Positions 13,886-25,219 of a stretch of 64,000 nucleotides of DNA are shown here, in pieces. How positions within the stretch are numbered: position 1 is the first letter of the stretch; each line of letters opens with the position of its first letter. This DNA comes from Hemibagrus wyckioides. Taxonomy: Eukaryota > Chordata > Actinopteri > Siluriformes > Bagridae. Under the pieces are notes generated by a model. That model made no database searches, was not told where the DNA came from, and saw only the letters and a program-made list of their open reading frames with translations. A program made the position numbers and the translations under genes. The stretch is from the NCBI RefSeq assembly GCF_019097595.1, contig NC_080731.1, forward strand, positions 17,075,071 through 17,139,070, read 5' to 3'.

Positions 13886-16431
13886 TTCCTCCTCACTATA
13901 GTCTTCTGATTGAAAGTTTCCTTTGCGATAGATGAGGTTCTTGATAAATGTAATGTCACTTTTGTTCAAGTTATGCTCAATCTTGGAGATCAGACTTTCG
14001 AACATTTTGACTGATGCCTCTTCATGCTATTCCATAAGAATAGAAGTAAAGAAGTAGGTTAAACAACAACAAAACAGAGGTATTATTAATATTTCCTTGT
14101 GTATTGAGATGCTATAAAAATTAGATATATTTATCAAAGGAAATCCTAAGTTTTACTGATTTCCATGTAAAACAAATTATTTTTTTACCGTCCATTTCAA
14201 TCCTGGATTTGCCTTCTTCATGAAAACCTCAAATACATGAGAGAAAGGGCCATGACCTTAATTTTAAAAAGAGGTAAGAGGTTTGATTTATTATCAGAAT
14301 TAAATTATTCCTCAAGATTTGCTATTAATATACAATAATGTTACCGGTATGTAGCATATTGCAAACAGGCAATAAGCTATACAGCTACCTAAAAAATCAG
14401 TAAACAAGATTTATTTATTAACTGTGGTCTGGTCCCTTGTGGAAACCACCTCTCCCCAGGTGGTCAGGATGCAGGCAGAATTTTTTAATATGTAGAATAT
14501 GCCACAAGCCACTTGTTACAGTTTAATACACACAGTTTAATACTCACCAAGGTCATGACACAATCCAGCAATCTGAATACAGAGTTCATCTTTATCAGTT
14601 ATATTGTTTCCTTGAGCTTTCAGACTCCGCACAAGTTCTCCTGCCAGATGAGCCACACTGTGAATGAAAGTACCTTGTAGTATTTTTACTTGATTTTGTT
14701 GTGGTATCGATATTGTAAGACATTACATGAAGATTTTGCTGCAAATGTTATGCAGGTCAGCAGTTATTCGGTAGATTTTACTAATATAAATTACATTAGT
14801 AACAAGGTAGATTCAAGAACCAACTATTTAAATTTGTCCATTTTTTCACAGTATATCAGTTTTCATTGGAATAAGAGTTAATGTTGAAAGAAAAAAAAAA
14901 CAATGTTTATCTAGGCCTCCAATACAATTCTTAGAAGATTATATTAAATTATTATATTATATTAAATTATATTACAGGTTTCTTTCTTTTGTATTAGTTA
15001 TTCTAGTCCTTTAACTTAAATTAAAGTTAAATTAAATTAAAGTATAGAAATTAAAAATTTGTATTAACAACACAGTATTCAAGCATTACTATCACATTAT
15101 TACATCAGCCACCACTACCCCCACCTAACATTGTTTAATGTTAGTATAAAATTGTTAAAATTTTTACCCAATGGAGTGCTCAAAGCGGTTGTGAGAAGCT
15201 CCTGGAAAGACAAAATAGCCTCCTCCTAGCTGCTTGATGTTCCTCAGGCGTTGAAACTCTGGTGTGTCAATGATTTTAACCAGCAAAGGATGCATCTCAA
15301 TATGGCCATGGACAGAGTCATTAAAGATCTGTGAAATAAAAAAAAATATCCCCAATTCAGTACTCCTATAGCAACATGTTTTAGTCTTAATTCCAATTTT
15401 GTAGGGATTGTCTGGCATTTTGGGAGATTGGGCCACCTGTGTATGGGGCTTGTGGGAGCTTGGTCACAGATTTTCTGGATATAAATCAATGTTTCTTTGT
15501 AGTGGTCTATAACCTCTATACCAAAAAAAGGCTGGGATTTATGTCCACTGTATCAGTTTCTGCCTGTGAAATGATACAATGGTATCACTTTAAGCTTATG
15601 ACCATCACTAGTGACAGTAGACTACAGATTGTTTTAGTAGACATAATAAGCACAACCTTAAAGTCTTTTACCACCCAGATGCAAATGGTGGCAGAGAGAG
15701 ACTGAATCAGGCATGAACGTTAATGACATTGTTCATCTGAACACCTATCTGACTTTGTCACTAAGTGGTATTAGGCCAGATAAAACACTGAGACAGGGTT
15801 AAAATCTATATACTGGCATCACATTCATATTGTAGCTGGTGCCATATATGCATTTTAAGAGATACAGAGAATGACTATAGTAGGGCAATTCAAACCAAGT
15901 ATACAAAAAAATACTAGTTGTGACTTTAAGCCTAACCAAGCACTGTAAGGATGCAAGAAAGGTGAATAATTCAAAGGAGAAATCACAGTGATATGTGCTG
16001 CTTACTGTACAGAAAATACAAACCCAATGGCACTGCAGGGGAAACTCACCATTGCATGTAGAGATGACTTTCCCCATAAGTAGAACACTATAAAGGGCAG
16101 AATTGCTTATGTATAATATAAGGGCACTCACCAAGGTAGAATGGAGTGAGAGCTTTTCAGTTTATTGGGGGCAATTCTAGCCACTGCATTTGGAATTACT
16201 TGGCTGTAAAATTCCATTAAATATTGGAGGTGGACACTCTTGACTTTGTATTTAGTTCTTGTGATAACACCATTTATTTTTTAATGATCTCCAACAAATT
16301 TATTTTTCAAAAATAAAAAACTAGCCACCCAGCCTCCTAACACATCATAAATGTGCACTTAACCATCACATTACTCATAATAACATAATCTATGCAAGTA
16401 CAAAACTCACCTTGTATGTTTCTGTAGCCAT
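6409..16431 (-). CDS. samhd1-like: SAMHD1-like dNTP triphosphohydrolase, copy A (13 exons)
   Basis: Exons on the minus strand: 16411-16431, 15168-15328, 14548-14657, 14189-14256, 13886-14026, 13619-13719, 13378-13486, 13188-13279, 11484-11572, 10607-10752, 7198-7266, 6777-6881, 6409-6588. All junctions are GT-AG and phases agree, giving 1392 nt and 463 residues starting MATETYK. The protein is an HD-domain enzyme like SAMHD1, which cleaves dNTPs to nucleoside and triphosphate. Metal and catalytic residues are visible: His58 in NRFEHS, His95-Asp96 in LCHDLGHGPFSH, His121, Asp197 in DVDKMDYF; Asp28, Gln33 and Arg36 match the allosteric dGTP-site residues of human SAMHD1. There is no SAM domain, and it is much shorter than the 626-residue human protein. 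Exon 5 is 16 codons shorter than in copy B, and exon 6 begins with a diverged charged stretch. Antiviral function is inferred from the family, not seen. Confidence 0.9.
8207..8610 (+). mobile_element. Solo LTR of a gypsy-type element in intron 10 of gene A
   Basis: The segment starts TGTCACGTCCC and carries a promoter-like acatttaag region and an AATAAA signal (near 8561). It ends near cccttacg and is flanked by similar 5-mers (cattc / tattc). Sequence order and motifs resemble the 5' LTR at 24726-25113. No internal region remains. Confidence 0.7.
9214..10461 (-). mobile_element. Full-length Tc1-like transposon (copy 2) in intron 10 of gene A
   Basis: A 1248-bp element with inverted ends. 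The left end begins cactatattgccaaaagtat and the right end is its near-perfect complement for about 28 bp, with TA on both sides (9212-9213 and 10462-10463). It lies between exons 10 and 11 of SAMHD1-like gene A and has the same orientation as the gene. The intact transposase and good TIRs suggest a recent insertion. Confidence 0.95.
9296..10327 (-). CDS. Tc1-like transposase, apparently intact
   Basis: The frame encodes 343 residues from the methionine of [13 protein letters not shown], which fits the usual Tc1 transposase length; the open frame extends 28 codons further upstream but that part overlaps the terminal region. Visible parts in order: N-terminal helix-turn-helix ([18 protein letters not shown]), GRPRKL linker, second helix-turn-helix, then a DD34E catalytic core with [17 protein letters not shown] and IEHLWDELE. 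The residue after DLN is Leu rather than the common Pro. It would cut and paste the element via the flanking inverted repeats. Activity cannot be judged from sequence alone. Confidence 0.92.
   Translation of the reverse strand: MGRSQELSEFQRGTVIGCHLCNKSSREISSLLNIPQSTVSCIIRTWKCLGTTATQPRSGRPRKLTERDQRMLRRIVRRGRQLSAESIATDLQTSCGLQISSRTVRRELHGMGFHGRAAASKPYITKCNAKRWMQWCKARRHWTLEQWRRVLWSDESRFSIWQSDGRVWVWRLPGERYLSDCIVPSVKFGGGGIMVWGCFSGAGLGPLVPVKGTLNASAYQDILDNSMLPTLWEQFGAGPFLFQHDCAPVHKARSIKTWMTESGVDELDWPAQSPDLNLIEHLWDELERGLRARPSRPTSVCDLTNALLEEWSKIPINTLLNLVDSLPRRVEAVIAAKGGPTSY
12090..12960 (+). mobile_element. Old Tc1-like relic in intron 8 of gene A
   Basis: Two pieces of a decayed Tc1 element lie on the plus strand. 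One (12110-12330) matches the N-terminal region; the other (12590-12960) matches the C-terminal catalytic region and right end, with a gaatgttctggactgg then cagacctcaa arrangement and a caagtgtatgtaaacctttg terminus. The AAT/ATT microsatellite at 12457-12536 sits between them. No usable frame remains. Confidence 0.7.
12457..12536. repeat. (AAT)n-(ATT)n palindromic microsatellite
   Basis: A run of AAT units switches directly to ATT units, making an 80-bp self-complementary sequence able to form a long hairpin. It lies in intron 8 of gene A. Confidence 0.95.
13847..13885 (-). repeat. TAA/ATT microsatellite abutting the exon 5 splice donor, gene A
   Basis: Read on the minus strand, exon 5 ends at 13886 and the intron begins GTAATAATAAT, so the trinucleotide repeat starts within the donor site itself. 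The paralog has the same arrangement at 56579-56620. Confidence 0.95.
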
Positions 16432-16949
16432 ATCTTGGCCTGACTCTAAAGCCTTGTTTCAGTGGATTAGATAAGGGAACAAAATTAAGGTTAATATGTT
16501 GTATAATTCACACAAAGTGAACATGCTCAGCTTGGGCATAGAAAACTATGTACACAAATGTTTCTTAAAGTACAGGGCTACTATTCCAAGATAATAACTT
16601 TATGGTCCATTCATCCCTTCCCAAGAAACTGCTTTATTATCTGACTCTATCTTGATAAATATTAAATTTTTTAACCTTTGTCTTTCCTTATAGCACATAC
16701 TGTACATTCCACTACATTTACTTTTGATTTCTTAGTTCAATTATTTTCACTTAATTTCTCGTTACAGATAAATGGCAGGTTAAAAAGTAAAAAATACACA
16801 ATAAAATGAAAGGAAGAGCTTAGTTTTAGTTTACAACCTCATTCTGGGTATAAACTGAAACACAACATCAAATCTGTCAATACAAATATGATAACAGAAA
16901 TGATAGTTGTATCACAGTACTGATAAAAACACAATGTTTGCAAGTAAAA
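16411..16949 (-). promoter_or_regulatory. First-exon/promoter unit 1 of gene A
   Basis: Exon 1 coding part is 16411-16431 (MATETYK, then a GTGAGT donor). Upstream on the minus strand a roughly 0.45-kb block follows (cttgtttcagtggattaga, ttcacacaa, catgctcagcttgggcata). It recurs upstream of the other candidate first exons at 17351 and 61398. I take it as the 5' UTR and promoter region; no TATA box is obvious. Confidence 0.6.
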
Positions 16950-17345
16950 AAAAAAAACTCATCTTGTACATTCTTTTAGGTGTATTTTGCCCAAACACAA
17001 ATTCACACAAACTGAGCATGTTCACATTGGGCACAGATAAATATTAATAGATCTTATTTATATATATATATCTTGAGGAACTGGTTTACTCTAGAGGTAG
17101 CATTGGGTCCAAAGTTTATTTTGATTTTAGCATTCCTTATAGCACATGCTGTACATTCCACTGCATTTACAAAATTGTTTCAGAGAAATGGAAAAACACA
17201 AAAAAATGAAAGGACAAGCTTAATTTTTTTAAAGGGCCTCATTCTGGGAATAAATTCAAACATTATCAAACAAATATGAAAAGAACAAAAGTAAAATGGT
17301 AGTCATAACATCACATAACTAATAAAATCACAATATATGCAAGTA
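16950..17345 (-). pseudogene. Decayed first-exon unit 2 of gene A
   Basis: A copy of the first exon and flank lies here: the 16960-17000 segment resembles the other first exons, but the ATG is lost and the donor GT is changed to AT. The flanking block (attcacacaaactgagcatg) is conserved. It shows that the unit was present at least three times upstream of gene A. Confidence 0.6.
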
Positions 17346-17350
17346 CTTAC

Positions 17351-17371
17351 CTTGTACTTTCTTTTAGCCAT
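17351..17371 (-). CDS. Alternative first exon of gene A (MAKRKYK)
   Basis: The minus strand reads ATG GCT AAA AGA AAG TAC AAG followed by GTAAGTACTT, a consensus donor. The exon ends in phase 0 like exon 1 at 16411, so it can join exon 2 (15168-15328) in frame and would replace MATETYK by a more basic N terminus. The surrounding 17346-17830 block is homologous to unit 1. Use of this exon is inferred; transcript data would be needed. Confidence 0.55.
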
Positions 17372-17973
17372 ATTTTGGCCTGAACCTGAAGCCTTGTTTC
17401 AGTGGGTTAGAGAAGGGAACAAAATTAAAGTTAATAATTTAAAAAGGTGAACTGTGTATAATTCACACAATTTGAACATGTTCAGCTTGGGCATAGATAA
17501 ATATGTGCACACATCAAAGTCAAAGACAAAGACAAAGAAGCTTTATTGTCACATGTATCTTAAAGTACAAGACAACTATTCCAAGATCATAATAACTATA
17601 TGGTCCTTCTGTCCATTCTTCTGTTCATTTATCCCTTTCAGAGGAACTGCTTTATTCTAAAGTCAGGGTAGCATTGGCTCCTTCTTCCTGTTCCAGTTCA
17701 TTTTTTTTTCTCTTCAAAACTTAATTTCTCATTTCAGAGAAATGGCAAGTCTATGAGGAAATACAGAATATAATAAAAAAGGAAGAGCTTATTGTGTCAT
17801 TATGCATGACCTTTAACTTTGAAAATTGAGCTCAATTGGTTTGTGACTCTGGAGTAAGTTGCTTTGATAAAAAATGTCAGCTAAATGAGCAAATTTACTG
17901 GATTATGTGCCGATTAATACAATGCATGACATGCACTTAGAATATGCTATATATGTATATATCTACATATGTA

Positions 17974-18527
17974 CACTACCAGTCAAAAGTTTGGACACAC
18001 CTTCTAATTCCATGGTCTTTCCTGATGTTTATTTCTTTCTACATTATAAAACAATGCTGAAGGCGGCCGAAATACACAATAATGTCCTTTGAACAGTTGA
18101 TATTGAGATATGTCTGCTACTGATGCTCTGTAAAGCCTTCATAACGCCTCTAATCTGAGGTGCTGTTAATTGGTGATTACTGAGGCTGGTCACTCTAAAT
18201 GAACTTCTCCTCTGCAGCAGAGGTCAGTTTTGGTCTTGCTTTACTGGGATGGTCTTCATGTGAGCCAGTTTCATCATGGTGCTTGATGGGTTTTGCAAAT
18301 GCACTTGACAATACTGTTCTTGCAAGAACTATTCCAGAACACCTGACCTTCGTGTCTTAAAATAACAACTGACTGTTTTTTGTTGTCATTACATATGGAT
18401 TACTTAAGTCCATGTGTGTTATTTCATAGTTTTTAAAGTATTTCCAGTATTGTTCTAGAATGTAGAAAATAAATCCCTAAACAAAAAACACTGAATTAAA
18501 AGGTGTCCAAACTTTTGACTGGTAGTG
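17974..18527. mobile_element. Non-autonomous Tc1/mariner-type MITE
   Basis: A 554-bp element with inverted ends of about 28 bp: left cactaccagtcaaaagtttg, right its complement ending ggtagtg at 18527. It has no transposase. Its ends are of a type very common in fish. Confidence 0.85.
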
Positions 18528-18537
18528 CATATATATA

Positions 18538-18823
18538 TGCCCCAGCAGCACTTCCCCGCTCTCAATCACCTGATTTCTAATCACGCCACCTGCACCCAAT
18601 CTCCCGGACACCTATTTAAAGTGCTCACTCGCCAGTGACAGCGGCGAGTATTAAGACTTGTTCGCCTTGTGTTTCCTGAATTCAGTCTCTTACTTTAAGT
18701 TCGTTGAAAAGTATGTCCCGTGTGCCTGCCTGCCAACCTACATTACCTTTTTGCCTTCTGCCAGCCTTGTTTGATTAAAGTGGCATTCGATTCACCCTCT
18801 GCCTCTCGAGTGTGTCGTTACAA
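18538..18823 (+). mobile_element. Solo LTR of a gypsy-type element
   Basis: This shares its order of motifs with the solo LTR at 57803-59211: ccacctgcacc, a ctatttaaagtgctcactcg promoter block, gcggcgagtattaagact, then a tctcgagtgtgtcgtta end. No internal sequence is present. Confidence 0.65.
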
Positions 18824-19083
18824 CATTATATATATACACATACATATATATATATACACTGTAAAAAATGATTTTGGTGGGTGGTAAATACTACCCTTGC
18901 AAATAGTCTACCATTTACCTATTATGTTAGTCAGCAAGTGTAATTATATAATAATGAGTAAAATTCACCCACACTACCTAATTATTTATAGTAATACCTG
19001 CAACCTAAAAAAAAATCATAATATATGCCCCAAAACATTGCACACAGTATAGGAGAAAGCAATTTGCTAAGGAGCATTTCTCA

Positions 19084-20912
19084 TTGATTGAGCCAACTGA
19101 GTACATGTTTGATGATGACAAGAAAAAAACCTTCCAGTATGTGCCAATTCTCCCATTGTTGTCTCAACTTTTGAACAACAGGCACATTCATGACACAGTA
19201 TTACAGAATAGGCAGCCATTTGATGTTTCTTTGGGATACAAGTCATTGCATGATGGATCTTTTTTCAGAGCAAACAGTTTTTTATGTGGAGATGAACATA
19301 GACTCTCACTCATTCTTTACATAGATGAGTTTGAAATATGCAACACTCTTGGGACATCCCGCAAGAAACATAAAGTGACAGCTGTGTACTGGGTGTTTGC
19401 AGACATTCCTGCTACCTTGCGATCTACACTAGCCTCCATTCACTTAGCCATTCTTTGTAGGGCAGATGATGTCAACCAATATGGATACCCAAAAGTGTTG
19501 GAGCCGCTGATTAGAGATTTGAAATCCTTGGAAGATGATGGTATTTTTGTGGCAAGTCTTGGCAAAGTGGTCAAGGGTACTATATTTGCTGTAGTAGCTG
19601 ATAATCTTGGAGCTCACTCTATAGGTGGGTTTGTTGAAAGCTTTTGCTCTTCACACTTTTGTCGCTTTTGCATTTGAGAGCGTTCAGAGATCCAGGAGCA
19701 TGAAGTAGGAGCAGGAGTGTTTCCTTTATGGACTAAGTCCAATTACAGTTTGCATGTCAAGGCAGCATTGTCTAACACTGATGAAGCTCATTATTGTGGA
19801 GTAAAAAGTCAGTGTCCCATCTCTGATAGACTAAGTTACTTTCATGCCACATCAGGTTATCCCCCTGATGCTTTGCACGATTTGCTTGAAGGGATTGTTC
19901 CTTTTGAATTGGCACTTTGTCTGGATGTGTTTATAAAAAAGAAATACTTTTCTCTTCAGGAGCTCAACTGGTCCATCTGTCAATTTCCTTATAAGTGGAA
20001 TGATAAAACCAACTGTCCACAAAGTATTCCCTTCACATTGTTTCACGTAAGAGTGTAGGAGGCAATGTGAACGAAAACTGGTGCTTATTGCGGATGCTAC
20101 CTTTTATGATCAGTTGCAAAGTACCAGAGAATGATGAAGCATGGCATGTTTTGATGACCTTGAAAGACATTGTTGAGCTTGTCATGGCTCCTGTGCACAC
20201 AGAGAAATCACTAGGATACATGGAAAGCAAGATCAGTGAGCGCTGTTATAGGTTTTTGGATGTGTTCCCAGGGGATAAATTGAAACCTAAACATCACTTC
20301 CTTGAACATTATCCATGGCTTACAACTGCTTTTGGACCACTTGTGGATCTCTGGACCATGCGTTTCGAAGCGAAACACAGATTCTTTAAAAGAACTGTGA
20401 GACAGACCGGGTCTTTCAGAAACATTCTGATGACAATGGCATGAAAACACCAATCAATGGTGGCATATCACATGAATAATGCTGTTATCCAAAGGCCAAC
20501 ACTGTTGGTATCCAGAATGACTCAAGTGGCAGTTGAGGTTCTAAAAGACAGCATTAAGGGGTTGTTTGTAAGGAAGTTTCCCAGTGCAGTGGTTGTGAAC
20601 ATGACAAAGAGGGTCACCATTTTAGGGACTTCATATCGTGTTGGGATGTTGTTGCCTTTTGGATCTACAGGAGGGTTGCCAGACTTTGGAGAAATACTTC
20701 AAATAATCATTGTGCATGAATGCCCTGTGTTTGTTCTTAAGTTGCTCAGTGGTTGGTACCATGAGCACCTGAGAAGCTTTAGAGTAGAGCCCACAGGAAA
20801 TATTGAAATCCTTCAACATTCGGAAATCGAAGATACTTACCCCTTGGCTGCATATAATACAGCAGATGGTCGAATGGTATCCCTGAAACACTTCATTTGC
20901 ACGTCAGAGTAA
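19084..20912 (+). pseudogene. Transposase-like gene (HDLLEGI / MRFEAKHRFFK type), inactivated
   Basis: The plus strand reads through a conserved protein seen in many fish genomes as an uncharacterised, multi-copy gene. Landmarks in order: TFQYVPILPLLSQLLN, LILYIDEFE near 19310-19340, GTSRKKHK, a Cys-rich FCRFCI segment, YPPDALHDLLEGIVP (19858-19905), LKPKHHFLEHYP and TMRFEAKHRFFKR (20356-20394). It is broken by an in-frame TGA at 19675, a frameshift near 20045 and another TGA at 20442. The last exon ends at about 20908 with a GTAAGT donor. The 5' part of the protein is missing. I regard it as the transposase of the surrounding element; the superfamily is uncertain. Confidence 0.65.
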
Positions 20913-21218
20913 GTATTGCACATCAGTTTAATTTTTCTATTATTGTGTTTCACCATGGCAATGTAGTTAATTATAATGGGTTCTAAGTAGGTTGATAGTC
21001 TTCATAGGCAATGTAGGTAACTATAAGAGCTTCTAAATAGGTTGTTAGTCTTCAGAGGCTACAGAATGGCACAGGTTTGGAGTTACCAATAACCAGTCTC
21101 TATTATAACTGTCGAGGGGAGGGGGATCCAGGATGTTGTAACAAAGTTTTCTCTCAGACTAGTAAGCCTGTCAAATTTTAATCAACTGCAATCTCTTCTT
21201 TTTTCTCTCTCTTTACAG

Positions 21219-23419
21219 CTGATGACAACACATCCACACCAATCAACACCCTAAACCACAATATCAGTCCGGTTGCAAGTGATTATAGAAGAACATAATG
21301 TACGAAAGTTGACACTTCCATTGGGGATTCCTGATACGGTGGAAGATCGTTTCAATAATTGTTCAAACATTCCAATTACAAGGGGAATATGGACTACTGT
21401 ATGAAGACAGAGATTTTGGGAACCAGTTTTTCAGTGTCATCTCAACTACTGAACTTCAAGACATGGCCACTGTAAAAACTGTAAAAAAAGAACCTACAGT
21501 TGTCCTTGACTTACACCCACTTGAAGAATCAGGACTGTCCTCTGTACTGAGTTCAGTGGACAGTGTAACTGACACCACTGGAGATGACAGTGAAGCATGC
21601 CCTGCTGCTACAGATGACTGTCAATCATCCAGCTCACAAGACACTGTCCTCCTCCCTGCATCATGCCGCACTGATCCATGGCCAGTGTCATTTAAAATTC
21701 CACAATTTTCACGTGACATTCAGCTTGTCCTTGAAACAAGGCATATCATGCCTCTGGAACACACTTCCAAGATGCAAGTGTTAAATCGGCAATAATGCAA
21801 GACCTTGCCAAAGCCATATTCTCCTACACAGCCTACCCCTCAAGCCTGCAAATAGCCTCAGTGGCTGAAGCACTTGTTGAGAAGTTTCCATGCCTTAAGG
21901 AGCCTGGGTCTTTTGCAGGGATGTATCGGTGGCAGCAACGCCTCAAGTACAAGATGCACAATTTTCGTGCCAAGCTGAAGACAGGAAAATATGCCTGGCT
22001 GGAAATAGAGGTAAATACATTAAAGAGAAAGTCACCTGCTGACACAGTCCCGGCAAAAAATCTGAAGAGGCCCAAAAAAGCAGAGGTCAATTATCTCCCT
22101 CCACATCCTTTGGGAGAAAATCAAGACAGTTTAGAGAAGGAGAGGCTTGAGTTAGTAAATGAAATAAAAAAGAAGAACAATGGAAAGATTATAGGAAAAA
22201 AAATGTCCAAAATTTTTTCAATTCGAAGAGAAGAGGTGGTGACTCTCTGCCCAGCTGTCAGTGTCTTCAAAGAGAGGTGGCCAGCTTTATTCACTGAGGC
22301 TCAAGTAAGCATATATGTTTATATTTGTTAATCTTTTCCACCAAGTACTCTGGCTCATGTTATTGGTGACGACAGTCCCAACCTTAATTTCTACATACAC
22401 CTAATCACACGCCTAAATGCATAAATAAAGCAAATTATAAATGTTACTATTATAGTTTATATACAAATATTTCTAAATACTTAAATAAATAAATAGTTAT
22501 TAATATTAATTCATAATAATAAGATAAATTAACTTTGTTTCCTTTTAGAATTTGTGACTCCTTATTTGAAAGAGTTGTCATATTTTGTCCCTTTACTTAT
22601 TTAATAGATCAAAGAGGAGTTCCGTCAGATAACAACAATTTCCCTGGAAGAAAAATTCATGCTTAAGCTTGACAGTTACACACCCCGTCTCCTGCAGCTG
22701 ATGCATGCCAAAGGGGGTGCTGTTGGTACCAGGATGCATCCTCTCCTTAACACTGTAAATGAGGTATGTTTTTTTGTTTAACTTTTGTCTCAAAAGTGCA
22801 AACACCAATTTGTAGAAACAAGGCTGGTCATTAAAATGCATCTCCTTATAGTCTCAGAGTATTGAGAAAAAAAGGGATGCAGTGGTCTGCTGCCTCATTG
22901 AGGACCTAGGGGAGCCCCAAGAAGAGCTCTTCCAAGACTCTCAGGTAAGTTACAAAATGAGTGATCTACACAAGGTGTTTACAGACAGGCTCATGAACTA
23001 ACAATTTTCTCATTTACAGCATGTGGTTAGATTGATAAATGTTAATGGAGTCAAGCATTCAATTTGATCTTAACTTATTGCTTGCATTGAAGTTTGTTGT
23101 TGTTTGTTTCTGTCATTTAAAGATTGATCAGGAGGGCCACACAGAACAAACCATGAAGGTCCTTGTGATCCATAATCCCATGGCTGAGGACGATCCGGTA
23201 GACGTGACTATTGTGATAGAGGGCATCCAAGTGATCAGTGGGTGTGGATACAAAACCAAGGCATGCATGTTGTTGATGGGTTTGATCTATGCCCTCAACC
23301 TTGAGTATCCCAAGAAGCTCAAGAACACTTTTGAAGTATTTCAGAAACTTCTTTTGGAGCTTGATGGAGGCAAGTGTCTCAAGAAGGTTCACAGCCTCAA
23401 AATTAAGCTCATGGAATAG
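21219..23419 (+). pseudogene. samd3-like: SAMD3-like gene inside the DNA transposon, inactivated
   Basis: Exon pieces can be followed at 21219-22305, 22609-22763, 22853-22946 and 23122-23419, joined by GT-AG introns (for example an acceptor after ctctctttacag at 21218 and donors at about 22764 and 22947). The protein resembles the fish multi-copy family annotated as SAM domain-containing protein 3-like: DPWPVSFKIPQFS, FSYTAYPSSLQI, WQQRLKYKM, a KRPKKAEVNYLPPHP basic patch, CLIEDLGE and YPKKLKNTFEVFQKLLLELDG near the end. Frameshifts near 21345 and 21750 disable it. I see no intact SAM domain. Its link to the transposase upstream suggests it is cargo or a second transposition gene. Confidence 0.65.
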
Positions 23420-24174
23420 AGTGTTTCCTTGCCTTGTGTTGGGGACAGTTACCCAAGTCAAAGTACACTGTAATTCATTTTTTTAAAATTTTATGTTGAT
23501 GTCAAAATGTTTTGAAATGTATGTCACTGTATACATACAAAAGTATGTATTGAAGCATTAGTGTCTCAGCTCACAGTAATTGGTACATTTAAAATAGACA
23601 CACTTAGTTAAACAAATAGGCACACCAAGTTTAATTAATGAACAAGTAGACACATTGTTTTAATGTGAGCAATGTTAGCCTAATCTTTATTTTCTTTATT
23701 TGTGCTGTAATAGTTTTTGAATGAAAAAAAAAAAAAAACGCACATATTCTAGATTCTTGTGTTCAAGAAACTCAGCTGCTTTTGAATATGTGGAGAAAAA
23801 GGTAGATTTGTACCTTGTTTCTTTATTTGTTTAATAAAATAATCATGTCTGATCTACTGTGTCTGATAACTTTTTAAGTAAAGTTAACCTTTCCTGATTA
23901 GATCATGGCTAGTCATATTAATTGATTAATAACAGCAATTATTAAGCAAATTATGAACTACAATGGAGTTAATGTTACATAACTTTAATAAGTAATTCAT
24001 TATGCAATGTAATGAGTAGATTTGACCTAATTTCAATTGCCATGTTATAGCTGATTTATTTAGGTACTCTTTATGAAAAATATGGGGTGAAATGTACCCA
24101 AACAAACTGAGTGCAAATTGTTACCTCACATTTTTGGGGTAAATTCTATAGGTAGTTTTTTTACAGTGTACCAA

Positions 24175-24504
24175 CTAATTTACTTCTGCTAGTCATTTGA
24201 AATCAAACCAACTGAAAACATTTAGAGGTTTCCACAAAATAGAAAATTTATTTATCCATTAAATATTCCCAGTGCTTTTTTAATCAATGTACAAAAATAA
24301 AAGTTTATTCCGTTTTATTGTATATTTATTAAAATAAGTTAACTGGTAAATAATTAAGTGCAAAACACTTTTGCGATAAAAAACAGATTCTAAACTAAGA
24401 AAATAAACATGTTGCCTGCAGAGAAATTAATTTATTTGTCACAAACAAAAAGGGTGCAAAACAGCTATTGTTAATTCGTTTTTTATGTATTACGTAAGTA
24501 TAAA

Positions 24505-24540
<36 letters not shown>

Positions 24541-24720
24541 TATGTAAATTATTGAACATTAACATTACAATCATACTGTAATGATTTACTTACCTTTCTC
24601 AGCCTGAAGCTCTGAATTTCACACAGCTGATTGGTGTCTGTCTGTCTGTATGTGTGTGTGTGTGTGTGTATGTGTGTTTATATATAAGGGTAATGAATGC
24701 AGTTGTAAATCAACAAGCTT
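24175..24720. repeat. Dispersed repeat family R, copy 2, left part
   Basis: This block closely matches 62670-63075 (shared caaaaataaaa, gttaactggt, aaacatgttg, tgatttacttacctttctca, aaatcaacaagctttggac). It contains an (ATA)n run at 24507-24541 and a TG run at 24650-24668. The copy is interrupted by the chromovirus and resumes at 28235. Confidence 0.75.
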
Positions 24721-24725
24721 TGGAC

Positions 24726-25113
24726 TGTAACATCCAAAAACGAACGCGAACCCTCCCTGGAATACTAATTACTCACGTGACTCGCCCATTGTTTTCCCAC
24801 GGACTTAAATACCCCACGCACGCATTGTTTTACGCGAAGTACAGTATCGTCCTCACGTGACCTACTGAGCGTTTCTGTGTTTGAGATTGATATTGTGTAT
24901 GATCCTTGCCTGTTTTCCACGTCCGATTCTTGCTTTGCCTCTGATATTGATTTCCGTGTATGACCCCGCCTGTTTCTCTGACTGCGCACTTCGTTTTGTG
25001 CTTTCGGTTATGCTACCACTCATCCCAGTGGTTTTCCGGTTTTGACTCGCGTTTGTTTTTTGACTCCGATTTAGCCTGTGTGTTAATTAATAAAGATCAT
25101 CCTCATCCTTACA
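24726..25113 (+). repeat. 5' LTR of the chromovirus
   Basis: It starts TGTAACATCC and ends CCTTACA, with a ttaaataccccac promoter-like segment near 24805 and an AATAAA near 25089. It is related to the solo LTR at 8207-8610. Confidence 0.8.
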
Positions 25114-25219
25114 GGATACTTCGCCTATTGAGAATCCAGCGGAGTTACACGCAGAGTTATGGTCCGCGCATATCAAGACCAGCTCGCGGAACTACAGGCT
25201 ACCAATGCGCAGCTGCAAC

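Larger units (their letters stand above)
18857..24168 (+). mobile_element. 5.3-kb DNA transposon with CACTG termini and two decayed genes
   Basis: The left end reads CACTGTAAAAAATG and the right end, reversed, CACTGTAAAAAAACTACC, flanked by TA on both sides. Between them lie a transposase-like gene and a SAMD3-like gene in the same direction. CACTG ends suggest a CACTA/EnSpm relation, which is inference. Both genes carry stops or frameshifts, so the copy is not autonomous now. Confidence 0.7.

Noticed and set aside
17700..17760. Possible interferon-response element (gaaat.agaaa type) upstream of gene A
   Set aside because: Spacing does not fit the GAAANNGAAA consensus and similar strings are common in this AT-rich DNA.
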